Below, one piece after another: positions 1-10,616 of a stretch of DNA of 64,000 bases. The translations under genes and the position numbers were made by a program. The notes below the pieces were generated by a model. That model did not search any database and was not told the origin of the DNA. It saw nothing but the letters and a program-made list of their open reading frames with translations. Source of the stretch: Planktothricoides raciborskii GIHE-MW2 (GTDB taxonomy: Bacteria; Cyanobacteriota; Cyanobacteriia; Cyanobacteriales; Laspinemataceae); contig NZ_CP159837.1 in NCBI RefSeq assembly GCF_040564635.1, positions 3,831,001-3,895,000 on the forward strand, read 5' to 3'. The number at the start of each line of letters is the position of its first letter. Positions within the stretch are counted from its first letter, which is position 1.

Positions 1-1567
1 CCAAATCAATCAGAAGATTAACCCCTTGAGTTAAAGATAGCTCTCCATTTAAGACCGGCAAAATCTTACTCTGCCAATATTGTTCTACTCGGTCGTTGTC
101 ACTGAGTCCATCAGAGCAGAGTAAAAATAAGCAGTCTTCATCAATCACAAAACGTTCGACTGATGGATGCAGATGAGCGGAAGGCCCCATCCCCAGGGCT
201 TGTACCAGAGAACCAGAGGAGGGTTGTTGCAGGGCATCCCGATAGAGGATGTAGCCAAAACAAACGTGACGGGAGGCGACATCATCGTCGATTGTCACTT
301 GGCGGCAGCCGCTGCGGTTAATCCAATAGGCGCGACTATCCCCCACATGGGTGATATAGAGTTCGTGGGCATGGGTGTATGACATCACCAGAGTGGTGCC
401 CATACGTTGACGGCCTTGTTTTTGTTGGCTATCGTTTTTGGCGGAGATTGCTTCATTAGCCGCCCCTGCCGCCTGAACTAGGGTGGTGGTGATTGTCCTT
501 GGGTCGGTTAAATTGGCTTTTGATGTTTGCTGTTGTTGGATGTGCTTTTTCACCGCATCAATGGCCATATTTGAGGCGACGTTGCCGCCTTCATGTCCCC
601 CAATGCCGTCACAGACGATCGCTAATGAACTTAGTCCCGATTCTGAGGTGAGTTTCGTGCTACTTTCGTTGGGATAACAAGCGTCTTCGTTCCGGCGACG
701 GCTAGGACCTTGGTTGGTGTCGGTGGCGATCGCATATTCTCGTTGCTGAAGTTGCCCACATACATTTAAACCGCGATCGAGTAAAGCAACTAGCTGGTCA
801 CTGGTTTTAATTTCACCATCGATCAACAACTGGCAAAGTTTTTCTAAAAAAGGAGCAATCAACGGGTTGGCGGTGGATACCCATTGGGACCAGAATTGAC
901 CCAAATTTTCTAGGGTGGGAAACTTACTATCCAGACGCAGTTCTAATAATCTGACAATTGACCCTTCCACCCGGATTAGTTCTGGGTTCAGCAAACTTCC
1001 CGCCACTCCTTCGCCCATAAATGGGTGCCAAAGATTAGCTATTTGCCACAACCAGTTAAGCTGTCTTAAGGGTGAAGCTTTCGCCCATTGGCCGATTAAC
1101 GGTGGCATTAGTTTACCCGTCTGTGGGGGTGGGGTTTCCCTAGCTTCGCTGCCAGACGGGGTAGGAATTTCTGCGTAAATCGGCCCTTGCTCTAATAACC
1201 ACAAGCCAGAACTACTGATTTTTTGATCCACCAATTGACCGTAAACTTGGGGAACATGGATGCGGTGAGAAAAGAGCCTTAAGTAGGGCAAAATCAAATC
1301 GGGAATTTCCACCGGCACATCTGGGACTTTGCCCGGTTTTGTATCGAGCAGAAGGCGATCGCCCTTCAACACATAGCGATCGGCCAGGACTTCACCGCTT
1401 TTCAAATCTTTAAACTTTTCTTTAAACTTTTGGACTCCTGTCCCCACTACCCATAGATAGCGCTTAGGCAACGGGGTGCGGCATTTTTCGCAAAATTGAT
1501 GGTGTTCTGCATTGGGCTGTTCACAGGTGTAGTTGGGACAAATAATGGTTGCCGCAGGTGTTTGCAT
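1..1567 (-). CDS. PP2C-family Ser/Thr phosphatase with N-terminal zinc ribbon (partial)
   Basis: The reading frame begins at an ATG at 1567 and runs off the left edge still open, so the C-terminus is missing. Residues about 10-33 hold two cysteine pairs (CPNYTC...CEKC) typical of a zinc ribbon. About 270 residues of linker follow, then PP2C motifs in order: RRRNEDA, VCDGIGGHEGG, GTTLV, HVGDSRAYWI and LCSDGLSDN. The aspartates of these motifs bind the two catalytic metal ions, so an active Mn/Mg-dependent protein phosphatase is likely. Cyanobacterial proteins of this build are thought to oppose Ser/Thr kinases. The kinase encoded at 7596 carries a similar N-terminal zinc ribbon. The middle region has no recognised domain. 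Confidence 0.85.
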   Translation of the reverse strand, partial: MQTPAATIICPNYTCEQPNAEHHQFCEKCRTPLPKRYLWVVGTGVQKFKEKFKDLKSGEVLADRYVLKGDRLLLDTKPGKVPDVPVEIPDLILPYLRLFSHRIHVPQVYGQLVDQKISSSGLWLLEQGPIYAEIPTPSGSEARETPPPQTGKLMPPLIGQWAKASPLRQLNWLWQIANLWHPFMGEGVAGSLLNPELIRVEGSIVRLLELRLDSKFPTLENLGQFWSQWVSTANPLIAPFLEKLCQLLIDGEIKTSDQLVALLDRGLNVCGQLQQREYAIATDTNQGPSRRRNEDACYPNESSTKLTSESGLSSLAIVCDGIGGHEGGNVASNMAIDAVKKHIQQQQTSKANLTDPRTITTTLVQAAGAANEAISAKNDSQQKQGRQRMGTTLVMSYTHAHELYITHVGDSRAYWINRSGCRQVTIDDDVASRHVCFGYILYRDALQQPSSGSLVQALGMGPSAHLHPSVERFVIDEDCLFLLCSDGLSDNDRVEQYWQSKILPVLNGELSLTQGVNLLIDL

Positions 1568-1860
1568 GGGGATTCCTCACGCCGATCAGCTATGGTCTAG
1601 GGGGAATAGGCTCGGCTTATAAGCTTATGAGTTTAAAATAGCTTATTTTTCGCCTGCTTGATGGTTCACGGTTATTCGGGTATGGGTCAGCCCCAGGAAA
1701 CATAGATTGCGCCGATGGGCTGACGACTCTCCGGTAACAACCGCCCGGAGAAAAATCTGAGGGATAGAGAACCGGGTACAGAAACCGGGTTTTGTGCCTT
1801 GCGGCAGTTTCGGCTGATATCATGGCAGCCACCCGGTTTCAAGGGTTCGCACTGATCGGA

Positions 1861-2202
1861 TTAGCGATCGGACAAAAGGACTTGAGGCAGTCCCATGCTG
1901 TAATTGACCGCCCGACTGTTGAGGTTATAGCTAATCTTCCCCTGTTGCAGGAGCGATCGCACATAATGTTCCAAATCAGAACCAATGCGCCGCAAGTTAT
2001 ATTCGGTCAGTTCCTCACCGGCAGAAGCTTGGACTAATTCATCAAATTTTTGGTGTACATCGGCTAAGACTTGATCGTTCCAGTTTAATTCATTATCTGG
2101 ATCGATATCCAGAGTTAAGGTGTCTTCGCTGGGAACCATTTCGTCTCCTTGAACAACACCGGCAAAAATATGAACGTGACGAGTTGTGGACTTCAACAGC
2201 AT
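1861..2202 (-). CDS. ndhM: NAD(P)H-quinone oxidoreductase subunit M
   Basis: A 113-residue protein matching the cyanobacterial NdhM family over its whole length. Recognisable blocks are the N-terminal KSTTRHVHIF, LDIDPDNELNW, and the conserved EYNLRRIGSDLEHYVRSLL followed by ISYNLNSRAVNYSMGLP. NdhM is an oxygenic-photosynthesis-specific peripheral subunit of the NDH-1 complex in thylakoid membranes, which works in respiration, cyclic electron flow and CO2 uptake. The gene stands alone; as in most cyanobacteria it is not beside other ndh genes. Length is normal for the family. Confidence 0.93.
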   Translation of the reverse strand: MLLKSTTRHVHIFAGVVQGDEMVPSEDTLTLDIDPDNELNWNDQVLADVHQKFDELVQASAGEELTEYNLRRIGSDLEHYVRSLLQQGKISYNLNSRAVNYSMGLPQVLLSDR

Positions 2203-2284
2203 AACAATGGTTAGATTAAGGATACTTGAGTATTGTAAAGCGTTGTTACAACATCAGTCTCAGCTTTAACTCCCATCTTGGATT

Positions 2285-2323
2285 AACATCCTAAACATCC
2301 TAAACATCCTAAACATCCTAAAT
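2285..2323. repeat. Short tandem repeat, 9-bp unit (CATCCTAAA)
   Basis: About four copies of a 9-bp unit sit at the 3' end of the TerB-like gene. The TAG stop codon of that gene (2320-2318) falls inside the last copy, so unit gain or loss could affect the 3' end. Confidence 0.85.
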
Positions 2324-3022
2324 ATAAGGAGTGATATCTTCACCGCAATCATCCGCTAAATAACTCAGAGAGCGAAAACGCAATCCCACCAACTGTTCAT
2401 ACAAAGGATTCAGCTTGCACATTGGGGGAATATGGACAATTTTGTGGCCAAAGAGTTTAATGTCTCTTTCAAAGGGACATTGGGGCGGAATCATTTTGCA
2501 CAAGAACTTCGCCAGACGCGGATCGTGGATTTCCAGTCCATCCATCCAGTCACGCACTGGCGCCAAAACATCCACTCCTGGGTGTGGTGGTTTCAAACTG
2601 TGGCCACTGGTGGCGAGATCCACCGGAGTTTCCTGAGTCATGGTTTGCCGATCTTCTATGGTATGTCGCAGAGACTCCAGGGCATCCACGTTGACCCCCA
2701 AAGCGACACACAGTTCTTGGAGCAGTTGATCTTCCGAGGGAGAATAAATCCCATCGGCTAAGGCGACCATCACCGCTGTTCTCAGGAAATTTTCCGCGAT
2801 CGCCGGATCTTTGCCCAAAAACTCACCTAACTCTGAGGTGGAAATCGGTTCAAAAGATTCTAAATCAATTTTTAGGGCTAACTCGGTTTGAGTCAGTTCG
2901 TGGATTAAATCTTTTTCCTCCCGATCAAAGTGACCATCAGCCCAAGCAATGGACAATAAGCCACGCAACCAGGTAGAAATCTGATCGTCGGTTAAGGTAT
3001 TACATTTGACAGCTTTAGTCAT
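2318..3022 (-). CDS. TerB-like protein with Mo-dependent nitrogenase C-terminal domain
   Basis: A 234-residue soluble protein with two regions. Residues about 12-125 resemble the helical TerB/DjlA-N fold, with two acidic metal-binding-type turns (AWADGHFDREEKDLI and ALADGIYSPSEDQLL). Residues about 150-234 match the Mo-dependent nitrogenase C-terminal family (Mo-nitro_C): PVRDWMDGLEIHDPRLAKFLCKMIPPQCPFER and HIPPMCKLNPLYEQLVGLRFR. Despite that name the domain is common in cyanobacteria that do not fix nitrogen, and no nif genes are nearby. Function is unknown. The stop codon lies within a 9-bp tandem repeat. Confidence 0.8.
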   Translation of the reverse strand: MTKAVKCNTLTDDQISTWLRGLLSIAWADGHFDREEKDLIHELTQTELALKIDLESFEPISTSELGEFLGKDPAIAENFLRTAVMVALADGIYSPSEDQLLQELCVALGVNVDALESLRHTIEDRQTMTQETPVDLATSGHSLKPPHPGVDVLAPVRDWMDGLEIHDPRLAKFLCKMIPPQCPFERDIKLFGHKIVHIPPMCKLNPLYEQLVGLRFRSLSYLADDCGEDITPYI

Positions 3023-3123
3023 TCACTTCCTTCCTATGGCGGAATATCTCAGAATGCTTCTATGAGCATTTTAACTCAGGAATTCAGCACTGGAGGGTTC
3101 CCAGTGCTGCTACCTTTGCCCGG

Positions 3124-3852
3124 TTATTTTTCCTCATATCCACCGGCATAGGTAATCACGCACATAACGCGATATTCGCGATGCTCACCACAAGCCACCC
3201 CTGTAACCCGAAAATCTGAGTTAAAAATATTCGTGCGATGACCGCGATCGGTAACGCCATCATCAACAATCAAGCTGATCACCACATCTTCTCCAGTATT
3301 TGGGCCATAGCTAATATTTTCCCCCACCGTCTTTTGCCATTCCCCATAACGCTCCAGCCGATCCCACGGCTGACTGCCGTCGGTCCCCGTATGACCCAAG
3401 TTACCCCCAGGGCCTTGATCTTGCACATGATCCGCTGCGGCTTTGGACATTCCACTCGAAGCAGTCAGGGCAGACATGGGACTAGCGGATTTGAGAAACT
3501 GAATCGCCTCATTGACTGCACTTACCCCTTCCTGGGTCATCAGGGGAGTTTGTCCGGGGATTTTCAGTATGCCACCCTCAAAATATTTAGTCTGCTTTTC
3601 CAGCTTTGCCGCATAAGCGGTAGGATTCGTCCGCGCTGCGTTGGTTTCTTGAATAATCGCTTGTTCCAACGCGGAAAAGTTAGTGTTACTTGATTGGGCT
3701 AGTTTCATCGGTGCAGTAATCGTTTCTCTCGCAGGCTGAATACTGGCTTCTACGGTGAGCGTTCGCTCCCCAGAAACCTGACCGAGTAAGTTCACCACGG
3801 CCATCACGAGAATACTGGCTGACCCGATCGTCAAAAATTTGGTTGGCAGCAT
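3124..3852 (-). CDS. Secreted CAP-domain (SCP/PR-1-like) protein
   Basis: 242 residues. The N-terminus is a signal peptide or anchor (positive start, hydrophobic about residues 7-25). A CAP domain covers about residues 60-240, with the typical N-terminal E-x-N-xx-R-xx-P pattern, HTGTDGSQPWDR, GENISYG, and a GHRTNIFNSDFRVTGVAC block near the end. The two histidines (in HTG and GHR) and acidic residues of the CAP pocket are present. Bacterial proteins of this type are extracytoplasmic; their biochemical role is not settled. Confidence 0.88.
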   Translation of the reverse strand: MLPTKFLTIGSASILVMAVVNLLGQVSGERTLTVEASIQPARETITAPMKLAQSSNTNFSALEQAIIQETNAARTNPTAYAAKLEKQTKYFEGGILKIPGQTPLMTQEGVSAVNEAIQFLKSASPMSALTASSGMSKAAADHVQDQGPGGNLGHTGTDGSQPWDRLERYGEWQKTVGENISYGPNTGEDVVISLIVDDGVTDRGHRTNIFNSDFRVTGVACGEHREYRVMCVITYAGGYEEK

Positions 3853-4028
3853 AAATTGCCCTCAACATGTATAATGTATTCTGCTTTTTTATATCTCAAT
3901 TGGCGCTCATAATGGGCGATCGCACCCAGAAAATTTTTCTGAAAATTTTTCTGAATCGGCGATCGCGCCCCAAGAAGATAAATTTTTGTTTATCATGCTG
4001 ATAGTCTTCATGGAATGCGAAATCATCA

Positions 4029-4376
4029 ATGGACTACGAAACTGCTTATCAGCTATTAATCACCCAGGGCAATGCCCTTTTCAAACCTGAAAGTGAAGAT
4101 GACTTTCTCAGACGCTTACAACAAGGAAAACCCCCAATCCCCGGTCAAGTCACCGCCATTTTGTTAGCCTTAAAAATTGTCTTTGAAGCTTTGCACGACG
4201 CAAAAACCATCCAGCGGGAGTTAGCCTTAGCCGTCTATGTGCTAACAATGGAAAGTCAACGCCTGTTTGAAGCCGGACGAAAATCTCAAGTTGACTGGCC
4301 TCCCTTATTAAAAGAAGATTTATATCGCATTTCTTTGGCGGTACAAAGTCTTTTTTCTGGGGTTTGGCAAACGTAA
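4029..4376 (+). CDS. Conserved cyanobacterial small protein
   Basis: 115 residues, no signal peptide and no membrane segment, mostly helical by composition. The motif KPPIPGQVTAILLALKIVFEAL and the C-terminal block DWPPLLKEDLYRISLAVQSLFSG look like a family I recall from many cyanobacteria, sometimes labelled, without clear support, dethiobiotin synthetase. It lacks any P-loop and is far too short for that enzyme. Function unknown. It stands alone between the CAP protein and a pentapeptide gene. Confidence 0.75.
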   Translation: MDYETAYQLLITQGNALFKPESEDDFLRRLQQGKPPIPGQVTAILLALKIVFEALHDAKTIQRELALAVYVLTMESQRLFEAGRKSQVDWPPLLKEDLYRISLAVQSLFSGVWQT

Positions 4377-4479
4377 GCTCAACTAAGCGGTCAGCGATCG
4401 GCAATCAGCGATCTGCGGTCAGGGTTAAGTTAATCCGATCGCGCTTCGTGCTAATAGCATAAAGGCCGATCGCTCACCG

Positions 4480-5019
4480 TCAGGGACACCCTTGAAGAGA
4501 TCGCCGCCCATTAGGTAAAAACGCCCCACATAAATTACTACTACTTAAATTAGCTTGCCCCAAATTTGCCTCAAGTAAAAAACTATTTCTTAAATCAGTT
4601 TCTGTAAAAATTCCCCCATTCAAATTAGCTCGATTCAGATTAGATTGACTCAAATTAGCTTTGGTAAAATTACCACTGCTTAAATCCGCTTCAAACAAAT
4701 TAACTTCCCTTAAATTTGCTTCAGTTAAATTCGCCCGATTTAACGTCACCTTTCCCAGATAAGACCCTTGTAAATTTGCCTTAGTCAAATTCGCATTAGT
4801 TAAATCAGCCCCCCCTAAATTACTGTCACTCAAATTCGCATTGCGTAAATCAGCCCCCGCTAATTTGGCTCTACTTAAATTAGCCCCTCTCAAATCACAT
4901 CCGGGACATTTATTCGTACTCAGCAACCGTTGAACATCAGGGCGTTCTTGAGAATAAACTCGTCCGGTAAACCAGACTAAACTGAGAAATACCGCCATGA
5001 ACAAAATAGTTTTTTTCAT
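4480..5019 (-). CDS. Secreted pentapeptide-repeat protein
   Basis: 179 residues: a cleavable signal peptide (about residues 1-23), a CPGC pair near residues 38-41, then about 24 consecutive A(D/N)Lxx pentapeptides from residue 43 to 160 that should fold as a quadrilateral beta-helix. A further C-x(n)-C occurs in the C-terminal cap (LCGAFLPNGRRSLQGCP). The signal peptide and paired cysteines suggest a periplasmic or lumenal protein with disulfides. No enzymatic motif is visible. Confidence 0.88.
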   Translation of the reverse strand: MKKTILFMAVFLSLVWFTGRVYSQERPDVQRLLSTNKCPGCDLRGANLSRAKLAGADLRNANLSDSNLGGADLTNANLTKANLQGSYLGKVTLNRANLTEANLREVNLFEADLSSGNFTKANLSQSNLNRANLNGGIFTETDLRNSFLLEANLGQANLSSSNLCGAFLPNGRRSLQGCP

Positions 5020-5080
5020 CCTTGCCTCAACTCATGTTTTCCCATCATTTCAGATTATTTCCCAGAATTAATTATGAGAG

Positions 5081-6427
5081 TTACTTAGGAAGTTCAATAG
5101 TAAATTCTGTGCCTTCATTTACCTTTGAATAGCACTCTAACAAACCCCCGTGTTTCTCAACAATAATCGACCGACTAATCGATAATCCGAGTCCAGTTCC
5201 TTCCCCTCTTGACTTGCTGGTAATAAAAGGATCAAAAATTTTCGCCCGCAACTCATCGGGAATTCCCGGTCCATTATCGGCAATTTTAATCGAAATGCCA
5301 TAGTCAGGAATTTCACAAGTAGTAATGGTAATTGTCAGGTCAATATGAGCGCTATGATAACTTTTAGCTAAATAAAAAGATTGAGGAAAGCGGACTTGAT
5401 CATCAAAAGCATCGATCGCATTGGCAAATAAATTCATAAACACCTGATTCATTGGCCCTGGATAACAGGAAACCAGGGGCAACTTGCCATAATCTTTAAT
5501 CACTTTAATTTCTGGACGTTCGGAATTTGCCTTAAGTCGATGCTGTAAAATCATCAGGGTACTATCAATACACTCGTGAATATTAATCGGTACTTTCTTA
5601 GAGTGATCTGCCCGAGCAAAATTTCGCAAAGACAGACTAATTTCTCGAATTCTATCCAGTCCTAATTTCATAGAAGCGATCATATTCGGTAAGTCTTCGA
5701 GCATATAGTTTAATTCAATTTCTTCAGCATTTTCAATAATTTCATAACCCGGATCGGTAAACTTTTCTTGATAAAGCTTTAAATGTTCAGTTATCTCGGT
5801 GAAATATTCCTCTAAAAGTGCCATATTACCGGTAATAAAATTGAGAGGATTATTAATTTCATGGGCTACCCCCGCCACTAATTCTCCCAGGCTTGACATT
5901 TTTTCACTTTGAATTAACTGTAATTTTGCATTAGACAGTTTAGTCAAAGAATCGGTCAGTTCTGCGGTTCTTTGTTCAACGCGCTTTTCTAATTCGGCGG
6001 TGAGTTTTTCTAAAGACGCTTGGGCTTGAGTGCGGTGGATAATTTCTTTTTGCAACCGTAAATGAACATTGATCCGAGCTAAAACCTCTTCCGGTTGAAT
6101 TGGCTTAGTAATATAGTCTACGGCTCCCAAGGATAGTCCTTTAATTTTATCAATTGGGTCAGAAAGTCCGGTCATAAAAATCACCGGAATATCTTTAGTA
6201 TCCTGATTTTTTTTTAATATCTGACAGGTTTCAAATCCATCAATTCCTGACATCACCACATCTAACAATATGATGTTGGGCAATCGGTGTTGGACTTGTG
6301 AAATCAATTCTTCTCCTGATTGAAAGGCAAATACAGAAAAGCCACGGTTTAAAAAGGTCAAAAGATATTCAAGATTGGTTTTGCTATCATCGACGATGAA
6401 GATAATATCTTGAATCGGGGTCTCCAT
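5081..6427 (-). CDS. Response-regulator receiver / sensor histidine kinase hybrid
   Basis: Start chosen at the ATG at 6427, preceded by GGGAGA; an in-frame upstream ATG at 6508 would add 27 residues unlike the family. 448 residues. A receiver domain spans 1-125 with acidic pair D13/D14, phospho-acceptor D56 in ILLDVVMSG and K108 in ITKPI. A coiled coil follows (about 130-175). The kinase core carries H189 in VAGVAHEINNPLNF, the N box NLFANAIDAF, the G1 box DNGPGIP and the G2 box GTGLGLSISRSI. There is no transmembrane segment, so it is a cytosolic kinase whose activity may be governed by its own N-terminal receiver. No partner regulator lies adjacent. Confidence 0.92.
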   Translation of the reverse strand: METPIQDIIFIVDDSKTNLEYLLTFLNRGFSVFAFQSGEELISQVQHRLPNIILLDVVMSGIDGFETCQILKKNQDTKDIPVIFMTGLSDPIDKIKGLSLGAVDYITKPIQPEEVLARINVHLRLQKEIIHRTQAQASLEKLTAELEKRVEQRTAELTDSLTKLSNAKLQLIQSEKMSSLGELVAGVAHEINNPLNFITGNMALLEEYFTEITEHLKLYQEKFTDPGYEIIENAEEIELNYMLEDLPNMIASMKLGLDRIREISLSLRNFARADHSKKVPINIHECIDSTLMILQHRLKANSERPEIKVIKDYGKLPLVSCYPGPMNQVFMNLFANAIDAFDDQVRFPQSFYLAKSYHSAHIDLTITITTCEIPDYGISIKIADNGPGIPDELRAKIFDPFITSKSRGEGTGLGLSISRSIIVEKHGGLLECYSKVNEGTEFTIELPK

Positions 6428-6893
6428 CTTTAATTTCTCCCTTCGGTTGGGGTAAAGGATAGTTGGGTTTGAAAACAGTATTTTATACAAGTTTATCGGG
6501 TACAACAATTAAAAATTGTTTCAGCACTAATCTTCAGTAAATTTTATACAAATATCAGAAAAATATAAGAATTTTTCTCAGCGATCGCTCAAAAATCGAC
6601 AATCGATAAGTCATTCATCGCATCTAAGGGAAATCTTGATGAAATTGTACATCAATCAAGGATGGTCTATTTCAATTGTAATCGGCTGGTGTGATTTTTG
6701 TCCTCTAGAATGATCGAATCCAGATCGAACCATTCCACACCGATTCCCAACGGCTACGGGCTTCACTTACCGCCCCCAGCCTATTCTCCCCTATTGGATC
6801 CCCTTTGAGGGTTAAGAATTCATCGCACTTACAGCAAGGCCAAAACTCTTAGTTAGGATAGTGAATGAAACATAAGAATCTGGCGAAAAATTC
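6428..6893. other. Intergenic region, no gene seen
   Basis: 466 bp between the divergent histidine kinase and ArsR genes. Both promoters must lie here. One HIP1 site is present. I see no small reading frame, tRNA or strong hairpin that I can support. Confidence 0.6.
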
Positions 6894-7262
6894 ATGCTAA
6901 AGACTTCCTCTGCAACATCAGATGCAACAGATGCAATATCAGAGTCGGTAAGCGAAGAGCCACATCGGGGAATCGCCGCTGGTTTTCATGCTCTTTCCGA
7001 TCCCCTACGGATTCAAGTGCTGGAATTATTGCGCCGGCAAGAGTTATGTGTCTGCGAACTATGCGACCAGCTTGCTGTTAATCAATCAAAGCTTTCTTTC
7101 CACCTGAAAACCCTCAAAGACGCTGGGTTGATTCGCGGACGACAGGAAGGCCGATGGATTTACTACAGTCTAAATTTATCTCAGTTCGTGGAGTTAGAGC
7201 AGTATCTCGCAGAATATCACCGCTTTAGTCCGATTCTTCCCGGTCGTCAATGTTCTGAATGA
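6894..7262 (+). CDS. ArsR/SmtB-family metal-responsive repressor
   Basis: 122 residues with a winged helix-turn-helix fold. LSDPLRIQVLELL leads into ELCVCELCDQL (residues 50-60), the classical ELCVC metal-binding motif of ArsR-type sensors in helix alpha-3, here with C52, C54 and C57. The recognition helix is NQSKLSFHLKTLKDAGLI. An extra cysteine (C120) lies at the C-terminus. This motif normally binds As(III)/Sb(III) or soft metals and releases DNA. No arsenic efflux gene is adjacent, so the target is not obvious; it may act on itself or on a distant locus. Confidence 0.88.
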   Translation: MLKTSSATSDATDAISESVSEEPHRGIAAGFHALSDPLRIQVLELLRRQELCVCELCDQLAVNQSKLSFHLKTLKDAGLIRGRQEGRWIYYSLNLSQFVELEQYLAEYHRFSPILPGRQCSE

Positions 7263-7595
7263 CTGTTGTTTGTTTGTTGTTTGTTATTTGTTATCGGTTA
7301 TTTGCCACATTTCCCTTGCTGGAAAGCCGGTTGTTGTTTGGGGCGATCGCGCATACTAAATCCGCTTTAATTTGTAGGGGTTAACGTCCGTTGACCCCTA
7401 CCCACCCCAGACCTAACCGGATTTCAGATCCATAACCTGCCGACCAATAGCCTGCCGACCAATAGCCTGCCGACCAATGACCAATATACCAATATAATTA
7501 AAGTAAAATTTTGCTAAACCTGCCGATATGCAGCAGAAGCCCTAGGATATCTAGGATATATTTAATCTGCTTTAATCTGCTGAATTGTTGCTGTT
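7263..7595. repeat. Intergenic region with 15-bp tandem repeat
   Basis: 333 bp without a gene. From 7436 to 7480 there are three copies of a 15-bp unit (CCTGCCGACCAATAG). Near 7264-7300 there are imperfect TTTGTTA/TTTGTTG heptads. No RNA gene or operator could be identified. Confidence 0.75.
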
Positions 7596-9344
7596 ATGAG
7601 TTATTGTCTAAACCCCAATTGCCGTAAGCCTGAAAATCCTCTGACCCATAAGTTTTGCTCTAGTTGCGGATCTAAGTTGCTGCTCAGAGATCGTTATCGG
7701 GCGATTTCGGCGATCGCACAAGGGGGATTTGGCAAAACCTTTTTAGCGGTAGATGAAGATAAACCCTCTAAATCTCGCTGCATTATTAAACAATTTTATC
7801 CCCAAGCCCAAGGCACTTCTAATTTACAAAAAGCGGCCAAATTGTTCGCCCAAGAAGCAGAACGGTTAGAACAATTAGGGAAACATCCTCAAATTCCCGA
7901 ATTGTTAGCCTATTTTATCCAAGATAACCAGCAATATTTGGTGCAAGAACTAATTGAAGGGCAAAACTTGGCAGAAATCTTAGCTACTAACGGAGCATTT
8001 ACAGAACTTCAAATCCGGGATTTACTGACTCAATTGTTGCCGGTTCTGGATTTTATCCATACTAATAAAATTATTCACCGGGATATTAAGCCCACGAATA
8101 TTATTCGGCAGAGTGATGGACGATTGGTTCTGGTAGATTTTGGCGCCGCTAAGTTGACCAAAGAAACCACTTTGATGACTACTGGAACCACCATTGGTTC
8201 TCCGGAATATGTCGCCCCAGAACAAGCAATGGGTCGAGCAGTTTTTGCCAGCGATTTATATAGTTTGGGTGTGACTTGTATTCATTTGGTGACGAATGTT
8301 TCGCCGTTTGAACTGTTTGAACCGTCAGAAGAAGGTTGGGCATGGCGAGAATATTTAGCCCAAAATCCAATTAGTTTTGATTTAGCCCGGATTTTGGATA
8401 AAATGAGCGCTACGACGACAAAAAAGCGCTTTTATTCGGCGGCTGAGGTGTTGCAACAGTTAAATCCAGGGACGGGAATTCCTCGACCGGCAAATCCTGT
8501 GATGGTGACTCAGCCTCCTGGGGGGGCATTCCGAGGGGGAATTCAGGGGGGGGAAGTCACTGAGGGGGCGTGGAAATGTATCTATACGTTTACAGGTCAT
8601 GGGGATAGTGTCAATTCGGTGGCGTTTAGTCCCGACGGACAGTTGCTCACCAGTGGCAGCAGTGATGGCAGTATTAAGCTTTGGCATCTGCGAGATGGTG
8701 TGGAAGTGACTACCCTTGGGGGTCGGCGTTGGTTTTATCGGTTGTTTAATTCAGTGACAGCGGTGGCTTTGAGTTCTGATGGTCAAACTCTTGCCAGTGG
8801 CATTAATCGGAATATTAAGCTTTGGCATTTAAATGAGGAACGAGAATTAACCACTCTGCGAGGTCATCCGGGAACGGTGGAGGCTTTGGCGTTTAGTCCC
8901 GATGGGCAAATGTTGGCAAGTGGGGGCAGTGATGGCACGATTAAGTTGTGGTGGGTGCGCGATGGTCAGGAGTTGCGGACTTTGCCCGCTCATTATCATG
9001 CTTTGACTTCTCTGGCGTTTACCCCCGATGGCAAAATTTTAGCCAGTCATAGTGCATCAGATAATGTGATTAAGTTGTGGCGGCTAAAAGATGGACAGCT
9101 TATTTCCGGGACGACTTTTTTTCTGGGGTTGGTGTTTGCGATCGCCTTTACGGTGGATGGACAGGCGATCGCTTGTGGTAGTAAAGATGAGATGCTGAAA
9201 ATCTGGCGGCTTGCCGATGGTGAAGAGTTAGGAATGCTCCGAGGAAATCCTAGCTGGGTCAGTGCGATCGCCATTAGCCCGAATGGGGCGACTATTGCCA
9301 CTGGAGGTCGAGATAAAACTATTAAAATTTGGCAATGTAATTAG
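7596..9344 (+). CDS. Ser/Thr protein kinase with zinc ribbon and WD40 repeats
   Basis: 582 residues. A short N-terminal zinc ribbon (C4, C9, C21, C24) precedes a complete Hanks-type kinase domain (about 33-300): GGFGKTF glycine loop at 43-49, catalytic lysine in IIKQF near K65, HRDIKPTN at 161-168, DFGAAK at 181-186 and the APE motif at 207-209. A Gly/Pro linker leads to about six WD40 blades (330-582), most ending in IKLW or IKIW. Kinase-WD40 fusions are frequent in filamentous cyanobacteria. There is no transmembrane segment, so it is probably cytosolic, with the propeller as a docking platform. It shares the N-terminal zinc-ribbon design with the PP2C phosphatase at the left edge. Confidence 0.94.
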   Translation: MSYCLNPNCRKPENPLTHKFCSSCGSKLLLRDRYRAISAIAQGGFGKTFLAVDEDKPSKSRCIIKQFYPQAQGTSNLQKAAKLFAQEAERLEQLGKHPQIPELLAYFIQDNQQYLVQELIEGQNLAEILATNGAFTELQIRDLLTQLLPVLDFIHTNKIIHRDIKPTNIIRQSDGRLVLVDFGAAKLTKETTLMTTGTTIGSPEYVAPEQAMGRAVFASDLYSLGVTCIHLVTNVSPFELFEPSEEGWAWREYLAQNPISFDLARILDKMSATTTKKRFYSAAEVLQQLNPGTGIPRPANPVMVTQPPGGAFRGGIQGGEVTEGAWKCIYTFTGHGDSVNSVAFSPDGQLLTSGSSDGSIKLWHLRDGVEVTTLGGRRWFYRLFNSVTAVALSSDGQTLASGINRNIKLWHLNEERELTTLRGHPGTVEALAFSPDGQMLASGGSDGTIKLWWVRDGQELRTLPAHYHALTSLAFTPDGKILASHSASDNVIKLWRLKDGQLISGTTFFLGLVFAIAFTVDGQAIACGSKDEMLKIWRLADGEELGMLRGNPSWVSAIAISPNGATIATGGRDKTIKIWQCN

Positions 9345-9388
9345 GGTGTGGGGCTGCCATCGGTGTGGGGTTTGGGATGTGGGGAAAA

Positions 9389-9484
9389 ATAATTGATAAT
9401 TAATAATTAACAATTAATAAATATTTTATCAATTATCAATTGTCAATTATCAATTATCAATTATCAATTATCAATTATCAATTG
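9389..9484. repeat. Short tandem repeat, heptamer ATCAATT
   Basis: An AT-rich tract of about 95 bp made largely of direct ATCAATT heptamers, with the reverse-orientation form AATTGAT at the left side, so it can also fold. It lies between the convergent kinase and por genes. A shorter array of the same heptamer occurs at 61826-61858. Confidence 0.85.
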
Positions 9485-9495
9485 TTTGGTTGGTG

Positions 9496-10503
<1,008 letters not shown>

Positions 10504-10616
10504 TTACATCGGGGTTGAGTACCCAAATTATTACAAAAAGTAAACTTTGTTCTGTTACTTGTTATTTGTTATTTGTTATTTTTTATGAAAATAACGAATA
10601 ACAGGTGACAAGTAAA

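Noticed and set aside
2318-3022. Evidence for nitrogen fixation
   Set aside because: The Mo-nitro_C domain is widespread in non-fixing cyanobacteria and no nif gene is in the window.
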